From the NCBI GenBank assembly GCA_033977485.1, contig CM066992.1, forward strand, positions 100,142,140 to 100,206,139: a stretch of DNA of 64,000 nt, given 5' to 3'. The position numbers were made by a program, and so were the translations under genes. This stretch comes from Hydrangea macrophylla (taxonomy: Eukaryota; Streptophyta; Magnoliopsida; Cornales; Hydrangeaceae). The notes under the pieces are model-generated. The model did no database searches. It worked only from the letters and a program-made list of their open reading frames with translations, and had not been told where the DNA came from. Shown one piece after another: positions 33,865 through 44,656 of this stretch (positions are counted from its first letter, which is position 1; every line of letters starts with the position of its first letter).

Positions 33865-33968
33865 CAATCGATTGAACTTTATCTCAATCGATTGATTGTT
33901 CCAATCGATTGAACTTTATACCAATCGATTGATTGTATCAATCGATTGACACTTATGTCAATCGATTG
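33865..33968. repeat. Upstream CAATCGATTG palindrome cluster (5' LTR)
   Basis: Six exact copies of the 10-bp perfect palindrome CAATCGATTG, spaced about 15-22 bp apart, lie just upstream of the presumed TATA box. The identical cluster recurs at 42208-42311 in the 3' LTR. The function is unknown. The position suits an enhancer-type array. Confidence 0.95.
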
Positions 33969-34029
33969 GAGGCAGCTGGGCAGATTCTTTTGCTCTGGCT
34001 GGGGAGAGGCCACGTGAACACCTTTCCTC

Positions 34030-34037
34030 TATATATA
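34030..34037 (+). promoter_or_regulatory. Presumed LTR TATA box
   Basis: TATATATA in the context CTCTATATATACCAGCCC lies between the two palindrome clusters and about 30 bp upstream of an A/G-rich leader. This is a typical plant TATA context. The 3' LTR copy is at 42373-42380. Transcription start near 34060-34070 is inferred. Confidence 0.6.
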
Positions 34038-34472
34038 CCAGCCCATTTTGGGCGTGATTCTGGTTGCTGAAATCAGAGAGAGTGAGAGGGAGTGTTTGTG
34101 TGTGTTTATATATATATACACTCATATATATATATAGATATACACACATATTTACATATATTTACTCACACACACACAGAGATGGACTGAGACGAGAAGA
34201 AGAAGAAGAGGAAGGTCAGAAAGAAGAAGAAAAGAAGGAGAAAGAGAAGAGAGAAGACAGAGCAGAGGAGGGAGAGAGAAGACCACCATTGGAGCTTCCA
34301 AAGCTCAAACACACACAACCAAACACGCCCTTAACGTCCAAGGTGAGTTCTAAACTCACTTGGTAGCCTTACATTGATGTTATGACATGTTTTGAATGGA
34401 GAAATGGAGAAGAAACCATATTTCCCGTTTATATGTTGCTGGACAGTCTTCTCTGTGAAGAAGACGAAGTGT

Positions 34473-34726
34473 CAATCGATTGACACTATATCAATCGATT
34501 GACATCTTTCATGTCTCAATCGATTGACATTTTATGCAATCGATTGACATGGACTGTGATCCAATCGATTGAACTTTCTTCCAATCGATTGACATGGACT
34601 GTGATCCAATCGATTGAACTTTCTTCCAATCGATTGACATGGACTGTGATCCAATCGATTGAACTTTATTCCAATCGATTGACACTACTTTTATACCAAT
34701 CGATTGACATCTATATCAATCGATTG
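34473..34726. repeat. Downstream CAATCGATTG palindrome cluster (5' LTR)
   Basis: Twelve exact copies of CAATCGATTG lie in 254 bp, partly as 45-bp higher-order repeats (CAATCGATTGACATGGACTG, then TGATC, then CAATCGATTGAACTTTCTTC). Since 45 bp is 15 codons, a frame through it (34499-34777) encodes a 15-residue periodic peptide. That is probably a by-product of the spacing. The identical cluster in the 3' LTR is at 42816-43069. Confidence 0.95.
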
Positions 34727-35586
34727 GCAGTTACAGTTTACTGTTTTATTTGTTTAGTTAATGTAATAATTGTTTAGTTGTTTATTTACTGTTCAGTACT
34801 TCCCAGCATGCTTTATTATTGTAATACAGATTTGATAACGAGTTAATGCAGCATAGGATCGTAGTAATAACAAGATTAGCGGATAACGTTTATAATGTTA
34901 GATAACGGAATAGTTGTGAATCCTTTGGAGTTAACGTTCATTTCATTCAGAGTAGTCGGGCCACATTGGGATTGTCATGTATCGGTAATAGAGTTGAACT
35001 TAAGTAGGTTTGCTAAGATTCGGGAATCTTGCGTGGGCGGGCTTTGGTCGATCATATGTTCTTAAAAGCGGTAGACAGACGAAGGTGTCTATGACTTGCG
35101 GTGGACCGGACCAATTGCCCTAAGATAGCCAGATGATCTAATCATATGTTCTTAAAAGCGGTAGACAGACGAAGGTGTCTATGACATGCGGTGGACCGTG
35201 ATCACTGGTAGACGTCGCTAAGTCGTGGCATAGAATGATGTACTGTTGTTTAAAGCGTTATATCCCTGACATGCGGTGAACTGTGCATATGTTCTTAAAA
35301 GCGGGGGATGGACTAACGTGGTATCCATGACATGCGGTGAACTGTGCATATGTTCTTAAAAGCGGTGGATGAGCAATGGTGTGTTATAGAGTTGAACTAC
35401 TGTCGAGTCTGTTCCCCTATCTAGACATGTTATCGGTCTTATAATAAGTAAAACGTTAGTGATCGGATCATTGGTTTGATTAAAGGAGTTACCCCTACAG
35501 AGTTCTAATTTGGTTACGGTTTATAACTTGTAATAACTTCAATAGTTGATACCCTGTTAGTATCTAACTCACTCGGCTTTCATTAA

Positions 35587-35769
35587 GCTGACGGCGTTTA
35601 TGCCGCTGGACATTTCTACGTTCCAGCGCACCCTGGTTATGACTATACAGGTGAAGGGCCTGCAGAAGGAGACTACTATGCCGGTGACGGAGTTCCTGTG
35701 GAGAATTTCCCCGACGGAGGTCAGACCGAAGAAGACTACTACGCCGAGGACTACCCTTATGCCAACTGA
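35587..35769 (+). other. Conserved open stretch near the 3' end of the LTR
   Basis: After an in-frame TAA, 60 codons rich in Tyr, Gly, Asp and Glu run to a TGA, with motifs such as DYTGEG, GDYY and EEDYYAEDYPYAN. There is no ATG in this frame. The homologous stretch of the diverged solo LTR (21616-21443, minus strand) is open for 57 codons in the same frame, with DGYYQGEE and GEEYYANVYAS before its stop. A second frame is also open in both copies. If it is coding it must be a spliced exon, with a candidate donor at 34343. The 3' LTR copy is at 43930-44112. Confidence 0.4.
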
Positions 35770-36089
35770 AGACTAGACTAGGATTGTAGCTAATTGTCTT
35801 TACCGCTTTAGAACTCTTTTTGTAGTCAGGCATATGTTGCCTTGACATTTGTACTTCCGCTGCTTTATATTTGATTCGAGACTCTGATATGTAATAGTTA
35901 GTAACTGCTGTTGACTCTATGTTGCTTTGTGATTAGAACCTAGACTTCATTGTTGTTACACTATTACTTCTTGTTGCTTAGTACTGCGTGGTGTGGACAA
36001 TCATGTGACTTCACCCGTCATTCCCTATGGACCCATAAAGGAAATTTATTTTTCTCTATTTATGCTGCTCCGGGGCGTGACAGGATTTT

Positions 36090-36102
36090 TGGTATCAAAG
36101 CC
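36090..36102 (+). promoter_or_regulatory. Primer-binding site, tRNA-Met type
   Basis: TGGTATCAAAGCC lies 7 bp inside the 5' LTR end. It matches the plant initiator tRNA-Met 3' end complement (TGGTATCAGAGCC) with one mismatch, as in many plant Ty3/gypsy and Copia elements. Confidence 0.85.
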
Positions 36103-36220
36103 TAGGTTGTATACCTTTTCGCTCACAGATTGTCCCACACCATCTGGTCCTAGAACCTTGAGATTCTATAGATGAGTATTAAGATTAGTTCTGACTTAAG
36201 GTAGTCCCTTTTCAGGTAGC

Positions 36221-37141
36221 ATGGCACCGCCGCTGTTCGTTCCAGACGAGTTCGGAGGACACTATGTGTATGAGAGTAGTATTGCGCCAGCAGATCCAGA
36301 GTACTATGCCTGGAAGGTTAGACAGAGAGCTATTGCAGAGACAGAGCGAGACATGCAGATCGAACAGCAGAGATTTGGGACCCAGGACCCAGAGGTGATA
36401 CGTCAGGAGATGATCTACCGCAAGGAGACCTTCAAACGCATCGAGGAGGATTCTCTACTGATGTTACGAGACCGTTCTTCGTACCAGGTTCTACTTGCAC
36501 AGGTTAGAGCAGCACCTCCACCCCCACCGGAGGAAGACATGGCTGATGCACCCCCAGCAGATGAGGATCCGGAGGATGATGATGAGACCGACGACGATGA
36601 GCCAGAGGATGCAAATGAGGAGATGGAGGATGAGGAGGACGAGGACACCGATGACGAGGAGCCGGAGTATGATCCAGAGGAGGAGGACCCCGTGGACCCA
36701 GCCGGTATGGACGTGCCAGTTGGCGTAGATATTGTGGTTGCAGAGGGTTATCCGATAGAGGAAGAGGAGGTAGCCGCAGACGATGATGCAATAGTACCAG
36801 TCTTACCAGGAGGAGTTATAGCACAGCTAGCAGCTGAGTGGGCCGCAGAGATGGCTGCACATCCCCATGGATTTGAGATTGGAGCACCGGAGTTGGCACA
36901 GGCTATGGTACAGGCTGAGGCACTTGCAGCCGCATTTGATGCAGCCCAGGCTGACATGGCCGCTGATGCAGGGGATTTGGGAGCTGTCGTGGAGCATGAT
37001 GGACCCGAGCTGATCGAGGATGTAGTGATAGAGGATGAGGACATGATGGATGACGATGACATGGATGAGGATGATGTTTTGTCTGAGGTTGCCCCAGAGG
37101 ACGAGGCTTCCATCTATGGATCCGATGTGGACAACTTTTGA
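36221..37141 (+). CDS. Extra acidic ORF upstream of gag-pol, 306 aa, function unknown
   Basis: This is an intact ORF between the primer site and gag-pol, in the same direction. The N-terminal 95 residues (MAPPLFVPDEFGGHYVYESS onward) look like a folded, partly helical, charged segment with VRQRAIAETERDMQIEQQRF. Residues about 97-165 are a Pro/Asp/Glu-rich low-complexity tract (EDDDETDDDEPED and similar). Residues 170-260 are Ala/Val-rich, and the C-terminus is again acidic (DEDMMDDDDMDEDD) and ends SIYGSDVDNF. It has no retroviral enzyme motif and no transmembrane segment. Standard plant chromoviruses begin with gag, so this is an additional gene. It could be an unusual accessory protein or a captured host fragment. 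It lies about 400 bp upstream of the gag-pol ATG, so expression would need splicing or re-initiation for one of the two. Confidence 0.75.
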   Translation: MAPPLFVPDEFGGHYVYESSIAPADPEYYAWKVRQRAIAETERDMQIEQQRFGTQDPEVIRQEMIYRKETFKRIEEDSLLMLRDRSSYQVLLAQVRAAPPPPPEEDMADAPPADEDPEDDDETDDDEPEDANEEMEDEEDEDTDDEEPEYDPEEEDPVDPAGMDVPVGVDIVVAEGYPIEEEEVAADDDAIVPVLPGGVIAQLAAEWAAEMAAHPHGFEIGAPELAQAMVQAEALAAAFDAAQADMAADAGDLGAVVEHDGPELIEDVVIEDEDMMDDDDMDEDDVLSEVAPEDEASIYGSDVDNF

Positions 37142-37538
37142 GTCCAGTACCTTTAGGACTTAGACTTTTACGCTTGACTTTAGGACATGTTGTCCACTTA
37201 CTTTTGACGCTTACATAGACAGCTATTGACCGTAGCCTTTTTGTATAGGTAGCCACCAATAGTGGTTTTGTGTATATCTTTCTTTTGATTAGATCTTGTA
37301 TAGGAATGTACTACGCGGTACACAGATGATCTATTGTGTACTCCGCTGTACATCTTTTGGGTATATATATATGGCAGATCGTTTCTCTTGGTTATTTCTG
37401 TTATCATCTCATTGTTATGTTATGGTTGTGATGTTGATTCATGTTATGCTTCCTGTTATTTTAGTATGATCATTTTTCCCCGAGAAGATTGTCAGCTAAT
37501 CGTTAGATCCTTCATAGGTACACCTCACACGGATCACT

Positions 37539-40500
37539 ATGGTGGGACCCACAAGGAACCAAGCACGACTGGGAGCGCCCATTCCCGAGGGTATGGACCC
37601 AACTGGAGTCTTCGAAGCTTTCATGCAACGGATGGAGCACATCGGCGATACCTACAATCATGCCACCAACGACAATGGTAACAACCACTTTGTCCCTCCA
37701 AGGCAGACAGGCGATAAGCTATTGGAACGATTTCGTGGCCTGCGACCCGAGAAGTTCGACGGCATGGCAGAGTCCTGGAAAGCAGAACAATGGATACGAG
37801 AGTTGGAGCTAATCTTTGAAGCCCTGGAGTGCAGTGAGCTTGACAAGAGACGTCTAGCCGCATTTCAACTAACTTACTCCGCCGCGGACTGGTGGGAGGC
37901 CGAGAGAGCCACGATTGGGATTGACGCTGCAAGGAGAATGCCTTGGGAAGCATTCAAGACTCGATTTCTCGAGAAGTATTTCCCTGAGGACGAAAGAGAT
38001 CAACAAGAGAGGAATTTCCTGAGTCTAACCCAAGGAAACTGGACAGTCAGAGAGTATACTACACAATTTGAACGACTTTCCCGTTTCGCTCCGCATATGA
38101 TAGACACCTCCGTCAAGAAGGTCAAGCGATTCCACCAAGGACTCAACCCACACCTCCGGCACATGATGATAGGCCATCTGGGCCAGTCATTTGAAGGGAT
38201 TGTCCGTCTTGCTTCAAGTTTGGAAAAGGATGCTTACCCTGTACAAGGACCACAAGTGAATCGACCTCCACCCAGGACCTTCCAACCAAGGAACTTTTCC
38301 GCACAATCATCAAGGAACAACCAAGGATGGAAACCCCAGACCAACAACTATCAGGGAACCAAGCGCACATGGGATGGGACAAGGAAGCCCCAAGCTAATT
38401 TTCCTCGACAACAGAATCAACAGCGAGGACCACCTCAGGCACAGCCCGTCGCCCAGCGACAAAACACTGATGGATGTTTCAACTGTGGAGTGCCCGGACA
38501 TATTGCAAGGTATTGCACAGCCCCCAAGACCAACCGGCGTAATGACCTCGTTTGCCGCAACTGTAATAAGCCTGGTCACATAAGCAAGGATTGTAGAGCA
38601 CCACGTGGAGGCTACTATGGAGCGCCTGCTCAAGGACAGCAAGGACAGCAAGGACAGGTTAGGGTGAATGCCATCATCCCTGACAATGCAGGGTATAATG
38701 CAGAGGAACAGCAAAACTTGGAAGGTACACTCATTTTATTTCACTGTCAAGTTAGAGCTTTGTTTGATACCGGTGCCGCCCGTTCTTTCATAGCTATTAA
38801 GATGATACGTGATTTGGGATTGTTACCCCTAGCACTTGAGCCGACCCTTAATGCCGTTTCGCCCTTGGGAGTATCCGTTAAGTTAGGTAAGGTGTGCAAG
38901 GATTGTCCCTTGACACTAGAGGATAGGAATCTCCCAGCAGACTTGATAGTCTTGTCAATGTCTGAGTTCGACGTGATCCTAGGAATGGATTGGCTTACTA
39001 AGTATGGCGCTAACCTGGATTGTGTTAGTCGGACCATTGTCTTTTCGACGCCTGGTTGCCCGCAGATCAGATTTCAGTGCCAATCGTTGAGCGACATGTT
39101 TATCACAAGCTGCCTAGCCACGATTAAGACTTCAAGCACGGAGCTTACTATCAACCAGATCCCCGTTATTCAAGACTTTGAAGATGTGTTCCGAAGTATC
39201 TCAGGACTTCCGCCGAAGAGAGAGATAGACTTCTGCATTGAGTTAGCACCCGGAACGTTGCCGATTTCTAAGACCCCGTACCGAATGGCGCCAATAGAAA
39301 TGCTAGAATTGAAGAAGCAAGTTCAGGAACTTGAAGATTTAGGTTTTGTTCGCCCGAGTACATCACCTTGGGGAGCACCAGTCTTGTTTGTGAAAAAGAA
39401 GGACGGAGAGCTACGACTCTGTATCGACTACAGGGAGCTGAACAAGGTCACGATCAAGAATAGGTATCCACTTCCCCGGATAGACGACCTGTTCGATCAA
39501 CTACAAGGATCAAGGATATTCTCGAAAATTGATTTGCGTTCAGGATACCATCAATTGCTGGTTCGGCCGAAAGATATACCGAAAACTGCCTTCAGGACGA
39601 GATATGGACACTACGAATTTCTAGTGATGTCTTTTGGATTGACTAATGCCCCGGCAGTATTCATGGACCTAATGAATAGAGTATTCAGACCCTATCTGGA
39701 TCAATTCATTATAGTATTCATCGATGACATTCTAATTTATTCAAGGACGGAAGAAGAACATAAGAAGCATCTACAAATTGCTCTACAGACCCTCAGAGAC
39801 AATAGTCTGTATGCGAAATTCAGCAAATGTGAATTCTGGCTTCAGGAAGTTAAATTCCTGGGACATATGATATCACAGGATGGGATTTCTGTAGACTCAT
39901 CTAAGATCGATGCAGTCTTGAGCTGGAACAGGCCAACCAATGCAACCGAAGTTAGGAGTTTTCTTGGATTGGCTGGGTATTACCGGAAATTTGTGGAAGG
40001 ATTCTCTAGAATCGCAGGACCGTTGACAAGCCTGACTAAGAAGGAGACGAAGTATGAATGGACCGATAAACATGAGGATGCATTTCGGGAATTGAAAGAG
40101 AGACTAACCTCCGCACCCGTGCTTGCGATACCTAAGAGTGGTGAACAATTCATAATCTATAGTGATGCATCACACCAAGGACTTGGTTGTGTGCTAATGC
40201 AAGAGGGGAATGTCATTGCATACGGATCAAGACAATTGAAGCCGCATGAGAAGAACTATCCGACGCACGACTTAGAACTAGCCGCAATCGTGTTCGCCCT
40301 GAAGATTTGGAGACACTATTTGTATGGAGAAAAGTTCGACTTGTTCTCAGATCACAAGAGTTTAAGATACCTGTTCTCTCAGAAGGAGTTGAACATGCGA
40401 CAACGGAGATGGATGGAACTACTCAAGGACTATGACTTCTCTTTGCAATACCACCCGGGTAAAGCAAATGTTGTAGCCGACGCTCTGAGCCGGAGGCCAC

Positions 40501-42053
40501 GCCTTTTGGTTGCTTCGATTTTGATTAGAGAATGGCGAGCAATGGAGACGTTAGTCGAATTCGACCTTCGACCAGTGGAATCAGGAGAAGGACAACACCT
40601 TGGATGTCTTGTTGTACAACCGACTCTCATCAGCCGCATCTTGGAAGCTCAACAGTCGAATGAAGATTTAAAGTTATGGTTTGCCAAGATGTCCGCAAAG
40701 GAACCCGAGATATGGAGTATTAGTACGGACGGAGCACTGAGATGCAAAGGTAGACTCTGTGTGCCAAATGACGATGGTCTCAGGAAGAACATTCTGGACG
40801 AAGCACACAAGTCAAGGATGACTATCCACCCAGGAGGAAACAAGATGTATAAGGACTTGAAGAGAAACTTCTGGTGGCAAGGAATGAAGCGAGAAGTGGC
40901 CGAGTATGTATCGCAATGTCTTATTTGCAAACAAGTAAAGGCAGAGCATCAGAAACCACCTGGACTCCTACAACCGCTACCGATTCCCCAATGGAAATGG
41001 GAGCATATCACCATGGATTTTGTGGTTGGATTGCCGAAGTCTCAGCAAAACCACGACGCTATTTGGGTAGTAGTAGATCGACTCACCAAGTCAGCACATT
41101 TTATCGCCTACAGCATGACGTACCCTGTTGAAAGATTGAGCCGGATGTATCTACAGCAAGTAGTGCGACTGCACGGTGTACCTGTCTCAATAGTTTCAGA
41201 TCGAGATTCACGCTTTACCGCAGAATTCTGGAAGAGCCTTCAGACAGCAATGGGAACTTCATTGAATTTGAGTTCAGCCTTTCATCCACAGACAGACGGT
41301 CAGACAGAACGAGTCAATCAAGTGATGGAAGATATGTTGCGAGCATGTGTCATTGAATTCGAGAGTTCATGGGAGACACATCTACCTTTGATCGAGTTTG
41401 CCTACAACAACAGCTACCACACGAGCATAGGGATGGCACCGTTTGAAGCTTTGTATGGAAGACCTTGCCGATCGCCGCTGTGTTGGGCCGAAGTTGGAGA
41501 TACTCAACTACTTGGGCCCGAGATGATTCGAGAAACCAACGAGAAGATCCAGATTGTACGAGAGAAGATGAAGACAGCGCAATCCAGACACAAGAGCTAT
41601 GCCGACAAGCGACGGAAAGATCTAGAGTTTGCAGTTGGAGATCATGTGCTACTCAAAGTATCACCAGTTCGAGGTATCGTCAGATTCGGACAGAAAAGAG
41701 GCAAGTTGTCGCCGCGATTCATCGGACCGTTCGAGATCCTAGAACGTGTTGGGAAGGTTGCTTATCGACTTGCGTTGCCGCCAAAGATGTCAGGAGTACA
41801 CAACGTTTTCCACATCAGCATGTTAAGAACGTGTGCCCACAACCCAGCGCACGAGATCAGTTTTGAAGATATCGAGGTGAACGAGAACGTGACCTACAAC
41901 GAAGGACCAGTGCGTATTCTAGACCGAGGAGTGAAGAAGCTCAGAAACAAGGATATTCCGCTAGTGAAGGTTCAGTGGAAGCACCACGACGAAGGAGAAG
42001 CTTCATGGGAGTTGGAGTCAGAGATGCAAGAGAAGTTTCCATTTTTGTTTTAA
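37539..42053 (+). CDS. gag-pol: Gag-Pol polyprotein of the chromovirus-type element, 1504 aa
   Basis: A single uninterrupted frame encodes the structural and enzymatic proteins of the retrotransposon. By approximate residue: Gag (60-230, with [11 protein letters not shown] and [12 protein letters not shown]); two CCHC zinc knuckles ([14 protein letters not shown] about 312, [14 protein letters not shown] about 339); aspartic protease ([11 protein letters not shown] about 408); reverse transcriptase ([11 protein letters not shown] about 665, catalytic FIDDILIYS about 727); RNase H ([10 protein letters not shown] about 870, [10 protein letters not shown] about 911); integrase HHCC finger ([10 protein letters not shown] about 1098, CLICKQVK) and DDE core ([23 protein letters not shown] at about 1158, 1222, 1253). 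The C-terminal tail has [16 protein letters not shown] followed by FPFLF, as in chromodomain-bearing plant elements. There are no stops or frameshifts, so the protein could be functional. Confidence 0.97.
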   Translation: MVGPTRNQARLGAPIPEGMDPTGVFEAFMQRMEHIGDTYNHATNDNGNNHFVPPRQTGDKLLERFRGLRPEKFDGMAESWKAEQWIRELELIFEALECSELDKRRLAAFQLTYSAADWWEAERATIGIDAARRMPWEAFKTRFLEKYFPEDERDQQERNFLSLTQGNWTVREYTTQFERLSRFAPHMIDTSVKKVKRFHQGLNPHLRHMMIGHLGQSFEGIVRLASSLEKDAYPVQGPQVNRPPPRTFQPRNFSAQSSRNNQGWKPQTNNYQGTKRTWDGTRKPQANFPRQQNQQRGPPQAQPVAQRQNTDGCFNCGVPGHIARYCTAPKTNRRNDLVCRNCNKPGHISKDCRAPRGGYYGAPAQGQQGQQGQVRVNAIIPDNAGYNAEEQQNLEGTLILFHCQVRALFDTGAARSFIAIKMIRDLGLLPLALEPTLNAVSPLGVSVKLGKVCKDCPLTLEDRNLPADLIVLSMSEFDVILGMDWLTKYGANLDCVSRTIVFSTPGCPQIRFQCQSLSDMFITSCLATIKTSSTELTINQIPVIQDFEDVFRSISGLPPKREIDFCIELAPGTLPISKTPYRMAPIEMLELKKQVQELEDLGFVRPSTSPWGAPVLFVKKKDGELRLCIDYRELNKVTIKNRYPLPRIDDLFDQLQGSRIFSKIDLRSGYHQLLVRPKDIPKTAFRTRYGHYEFLVMSFGLTNAPAVFMDLMNRVFRPYLDQFIIVFIDDILIYSRTEEEHKKHLQIALQTLRDNSLYAKFSKCEFWLQEVKFLGHMISQDGISVDSSKIDAVLSWNRPTNATEVRSFLGLAGYYRKFVEGFSRIAGPLTSLTKKETKYEWTDKHEDAFRELKERLTSAPVLAIPKSGEQFIIYSDASHQGLGCVLMQEGNVIAYGSRQLKPHEKNYPTHDLELAAIVFALKIWRHYLYGEKFDLFSDHKSLRYLFSQKELNMRQRRWMELLKDYDFSLQYHPGKANVVADALSRRPRLLVASILIREWRAMETLVEFDLRPVESGEGQHLGCLVVQPTLISRILEAQQSNEDLKLWFAKMSAKEPEIWSISTDGALRCKGRLCVPNDDGLRKNILDEAHKSRMTIHPGGNKMYKDLKRNFWWQGMKREVAEYVSQCLICKQVKAEHQKPPGLLQPLPIPQWKWEHITMDFVVGLPKSQQNHDAIWVVVDRLTKSAHFIAYSMTYPVERLSRMYLQQVVRLHGVPVSIVSDRDSRFTAEFWKSLQTAMGTSLNLSSAFHPQTDGQTERVNQVMEDMLRACVIEFESSWETHLPLIEFAYNNSYHTSIGMAPFEALYGRPCRSPLCWAEVGDTQLLGPEMIRETNEKIQIVREKMKTAQSRHKSYADKRRKDLEFAVGDHVLLKVSPVRGIVRFGQKRGKLSPRFIGPFEILERVGKVAYRLALPPKMSGVHNVFHISMLRTCAHNPAHEISFEDIEVNENVTYNEGPVRILDRGVKKLRNKDIPLVKVQWKHHDEGEASWELESEMQEKFPFLF

Positions 42054-42082
42054 CCCAGTTTATTTCGGATTTCGGGGACGAA

Positions 42083-42104
42083 ATCTTTTGTGAGTGGTGG
42101 ATGA
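42083..42104 (+). promoter_or_regulatory. Probable polypurine tract
   Basis: The purine-biased stretch GTGAGTGGTGGATGA ends immediately before the 3' LTR, where plus-strand priming normally starts. The tract is weaker than in many elements, being broken by several T residues. Confidence 0.45.
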
Positions 42105-44425
42105 TGTAATACCCTGTATTCTTGTAATGTATTATATAACTAAGACATTGTATGTTTCTTTTAATACTTGTATGAGCTTGGCCTTACCCTTGGTATATTT
42201 TATATACCAATCGATTGAACTTTATCTCAATCGATTGATTGTTCCAATCGATTGAACTTTATACCAATCGATTGATTGTATCAATCGATTGACACTTATG
42301 TCAATCGATTGGAGGCAGCTGGGCAGATTCTTTTGCTCTGGCTGGGGAGAGGCCACGTGAACACCTTTCCTCTATATATACCAGCCCATTTTGGGCGTGA
42401 TTCTGGTTGCTGAAATCAGAGAGAGTGAGAGGGAGTGTTTGTGTGTGTTTATATATATATACACTCATATATATATATAGATATACACACATATTTACAT
42501 ATATTTACTCACACACACACAGAGATGGACTGAGACGAGAAGAAGAAGAAGAGGAAGGTCAGAAAGAAGAAGAAAAGAAGGAGAAAGAGAAGAGAGAAGA
42601 CAGAGCAGAGGAGGGAGAGAGAAGACCACCATTGGAGCTTCCAAAGCTCAAACACACACAACCAAACACGCCCTTAACGTCCAAGGTGAGTTCTAAACTC
42701 ACTTGGTAGCCTTACATTGATGTTATGACATGTTTTGAATGGAGAAATGGAGAAGAAACCATATTTCCCGTTTATATGTTGCTGGACAGTCTTCTCTGTG
42801 AAGAAGACGAAGTGTCAATCGATTGACACTATATCAATCGATTGACATCTTTCATGTCTCAATCGATTGACATTTTATGCAATCGATTGACATGGACTGT
42901 GATCCAATCGATTGAACTTTCTTCCAATCGATTGACATGGACTGTGATCCAATCGATTGAACTTTCTTCCAATCGATTGACATGGACTGTGATCCAATCG
43001 ATTGAACTTTATTCCAATCGATTGACACTACTTTTATACCAATCGATTGACATCTATATCAATCGATTGGCAGTTACAGTTTACTGTTTTATTTGTTTAG
43101 TTAATGTAATAATTGTTTAGTTGTTTATTTACTGTTCAGTACTTCCCAGCATGCTTTATTATTGTAATACAGATTTGATAACGAGTTAATGCAGCATAGG
43201 ATCGTAGTAATAACAAGATTAGCGGATAACGTTTATAATGTTAGATAACGGAATAGTTGTGAATCCTTTGGAGTTAACGTTCATTTCATTCAGAGTAGTC
43301 GGGCCACATTGGGATTGTCATGTATCGGTAATAGAGTTGAACTTAAGTAGGTTTGCTAAGATTCGGGAATCTTGCGTGGGCGGGCTTTGGTCGATCATAT
43401 GTTCTTAAAAGCGGTAGACAGACGAAGGTGTCTATGACTTGCGGTGGACCGGACCAATTGCCCTAAGATAGCCAGATGATCTAATCATATGTTCTTAAAA
43501 GCGGTAGACAGACGAAGGTGTCTATGACATGCGGTGGACCGTGATCACTGGTAGACGTCGCTAAGTCGTGGCATAGAATGATGTACTGTTGTTTAAAGCG
43601 TTATATCCCTGACATGCGGTGAACTGTGCATATGTTCTTAAAAGCGGGGGATGGACTAACGTGGTATCCATGACATGCGGTGAACTGTGCATATGTTCTT
43701 AAAAGCGGTGGATGAGCAATGGTGTGTTATAGAGTTGAACTACTGTCGAGTCTGTTCCCCTATCTAGACATGTTATCGGTCTTATAATAAGTAAAACGTT
43801 AGTGATCGGATCATTGGTTTGATTAAAGGAGTTACCCCTACAGAGTTCTAATTTGGTTACGGTTTATAACTTGTAATAACTTCAATAGTTGATACCCTGT
43901 TAGTATCTAACTCACTCGGCTTTCATTAAGCTGACGGCGTTTATGCCGCTGGACATTTCTACGTTCCAGCGCACCCTGGTTATGACTATACAGGTGAAGG
44001 GCCTGCAGAAGGAGACTACTATGCCGGTGACGGAGTTCCTGTGGAGAATTTCCCCGACGGAGGTCAGACCGAAGAAGACTACTACGCCGAGGACTACCCT
44101 TATGCCAACTGAAGACTAGACTAGGATTGTAGCTAATTGTCTTTACCGCTTTAGAACTCTTTTTGTAGTCAGGCATATGTTGCCTTGACATTTGTACTTC
44201 CGCTGCTTTATATTTGATTCGAGACTCTGATATGTAATAGTTAGTAACTGCTGTTGACTCTATGTTGCTTTGTGATTAGAACCTAGACTTCATTGTTGTT
44301 ACACTATTACTTCTTGTTGCTTAGTACTGCGTGGTGTGGACAATCATGTGACTTCACCCGTCATTCCCTATGGACCCATAAAGGAAATTTATTTTTCTCT
44401 ATTTATGCTGCTCCGGGGCGTGACA
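42105..44425 (+). repeat. 3' LTR of the chromovirus-type element
   Basis: Same length (2321 bp) and, by eye, the same sequence as the 5' LTR. All internal landmarks recur at a constant offset of 8343 bp: palindrome clusters (42208-42311 and 42816-43069), TATA (42373), splice-donor consensus (42686) and open stretch (43930-44112). It is followed by the TGACT duplication. Confidence 0.96.
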
Positions 44426-44656
44426 TGACTTGAGTACTGCTGAATACACCCGCCATTTTTTATTTATTTTTTATGTTTACATTAACATTATGTCATAAAA
44501 AGAAGTACACAAAGAATCTAATATGGATAATACTTTGGACACAACTTTTTGTTCACAAATTTTACTTGCAACTTTATTATGTGTCAATCTTTCTCCTGAT
44601 GACTCCTCCCATAGTGCCGTTGGAACCCATCAGAAGAGAGATAGACACAAAAAAAA

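Larger units (their letters stand above)
33762..36082 (+). repeat. 5' LTR of the chromovirus-type element
   Basis: It starts TGTAATACCCTGTATTC and ends GCTCCGGGGCGTGACA. In order it holds: a first CAATCGATTG cluster (33865-33968), a TATA box (34030-34037), a GA-rich leader, a splice-donor consensus (34343), a second CAATCGATTG cluster (34473-34726), subrepeats of CATATGTTCTTAAAAGCGG (35053, 35143, 35286, 35347), and a conserved open stretch (35587-35769). It is long for this class of element. Confidence 0.96.
33762..44425 (+). mobile_element. Intact Ty3/gypsy chromovirus-type LTR retrotransposon, 10.66 kb
   Basis: The element has two LTRs of exactly 2321 bp (33762-36082 and 42105-44425), a TGACT target duplication on both sides (33757-33761 and 44426-44430), a tRNA-Met-type primer site, an extra acidic ORF, one uninterrupted gag-pol ORF and TG...CA LTR ends. 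The domain order (Gag, protease, reverse transcriptase, RNase H, integrase) and the C-terminal chromodomain-like tail place it among plant chromoviruses, probably the Tekay/Del branch. The branch is inferred from the tail, not tested. Compared by eye and by identical predicted peptides at a constant offset of 8343 bp, the LTRs show no difference. That implies a very recent insertion. It is in the opposite orientation to MCM4. Confidence 0.97.

Noticed and set aside
33958..34366. Short open frames in the LTR leader as genes
   Set aside because: Arg/Glu/Lys-rich frames derived from GA-rich leader DNA. Kept only as part of the splicing hypothesis.
36415..37113. Minus-strand open frames opposite the acidic ORF
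   Set aside because: Ser/Ala- or Pro/His-rich shadows of the GAN-rich acidic coding strand.
41465..41866. Separate 133-codon frame inside gag-pol
   Set aside because: Alternate frame over the integrase region. The gag-pol frame has the recognised motifs.
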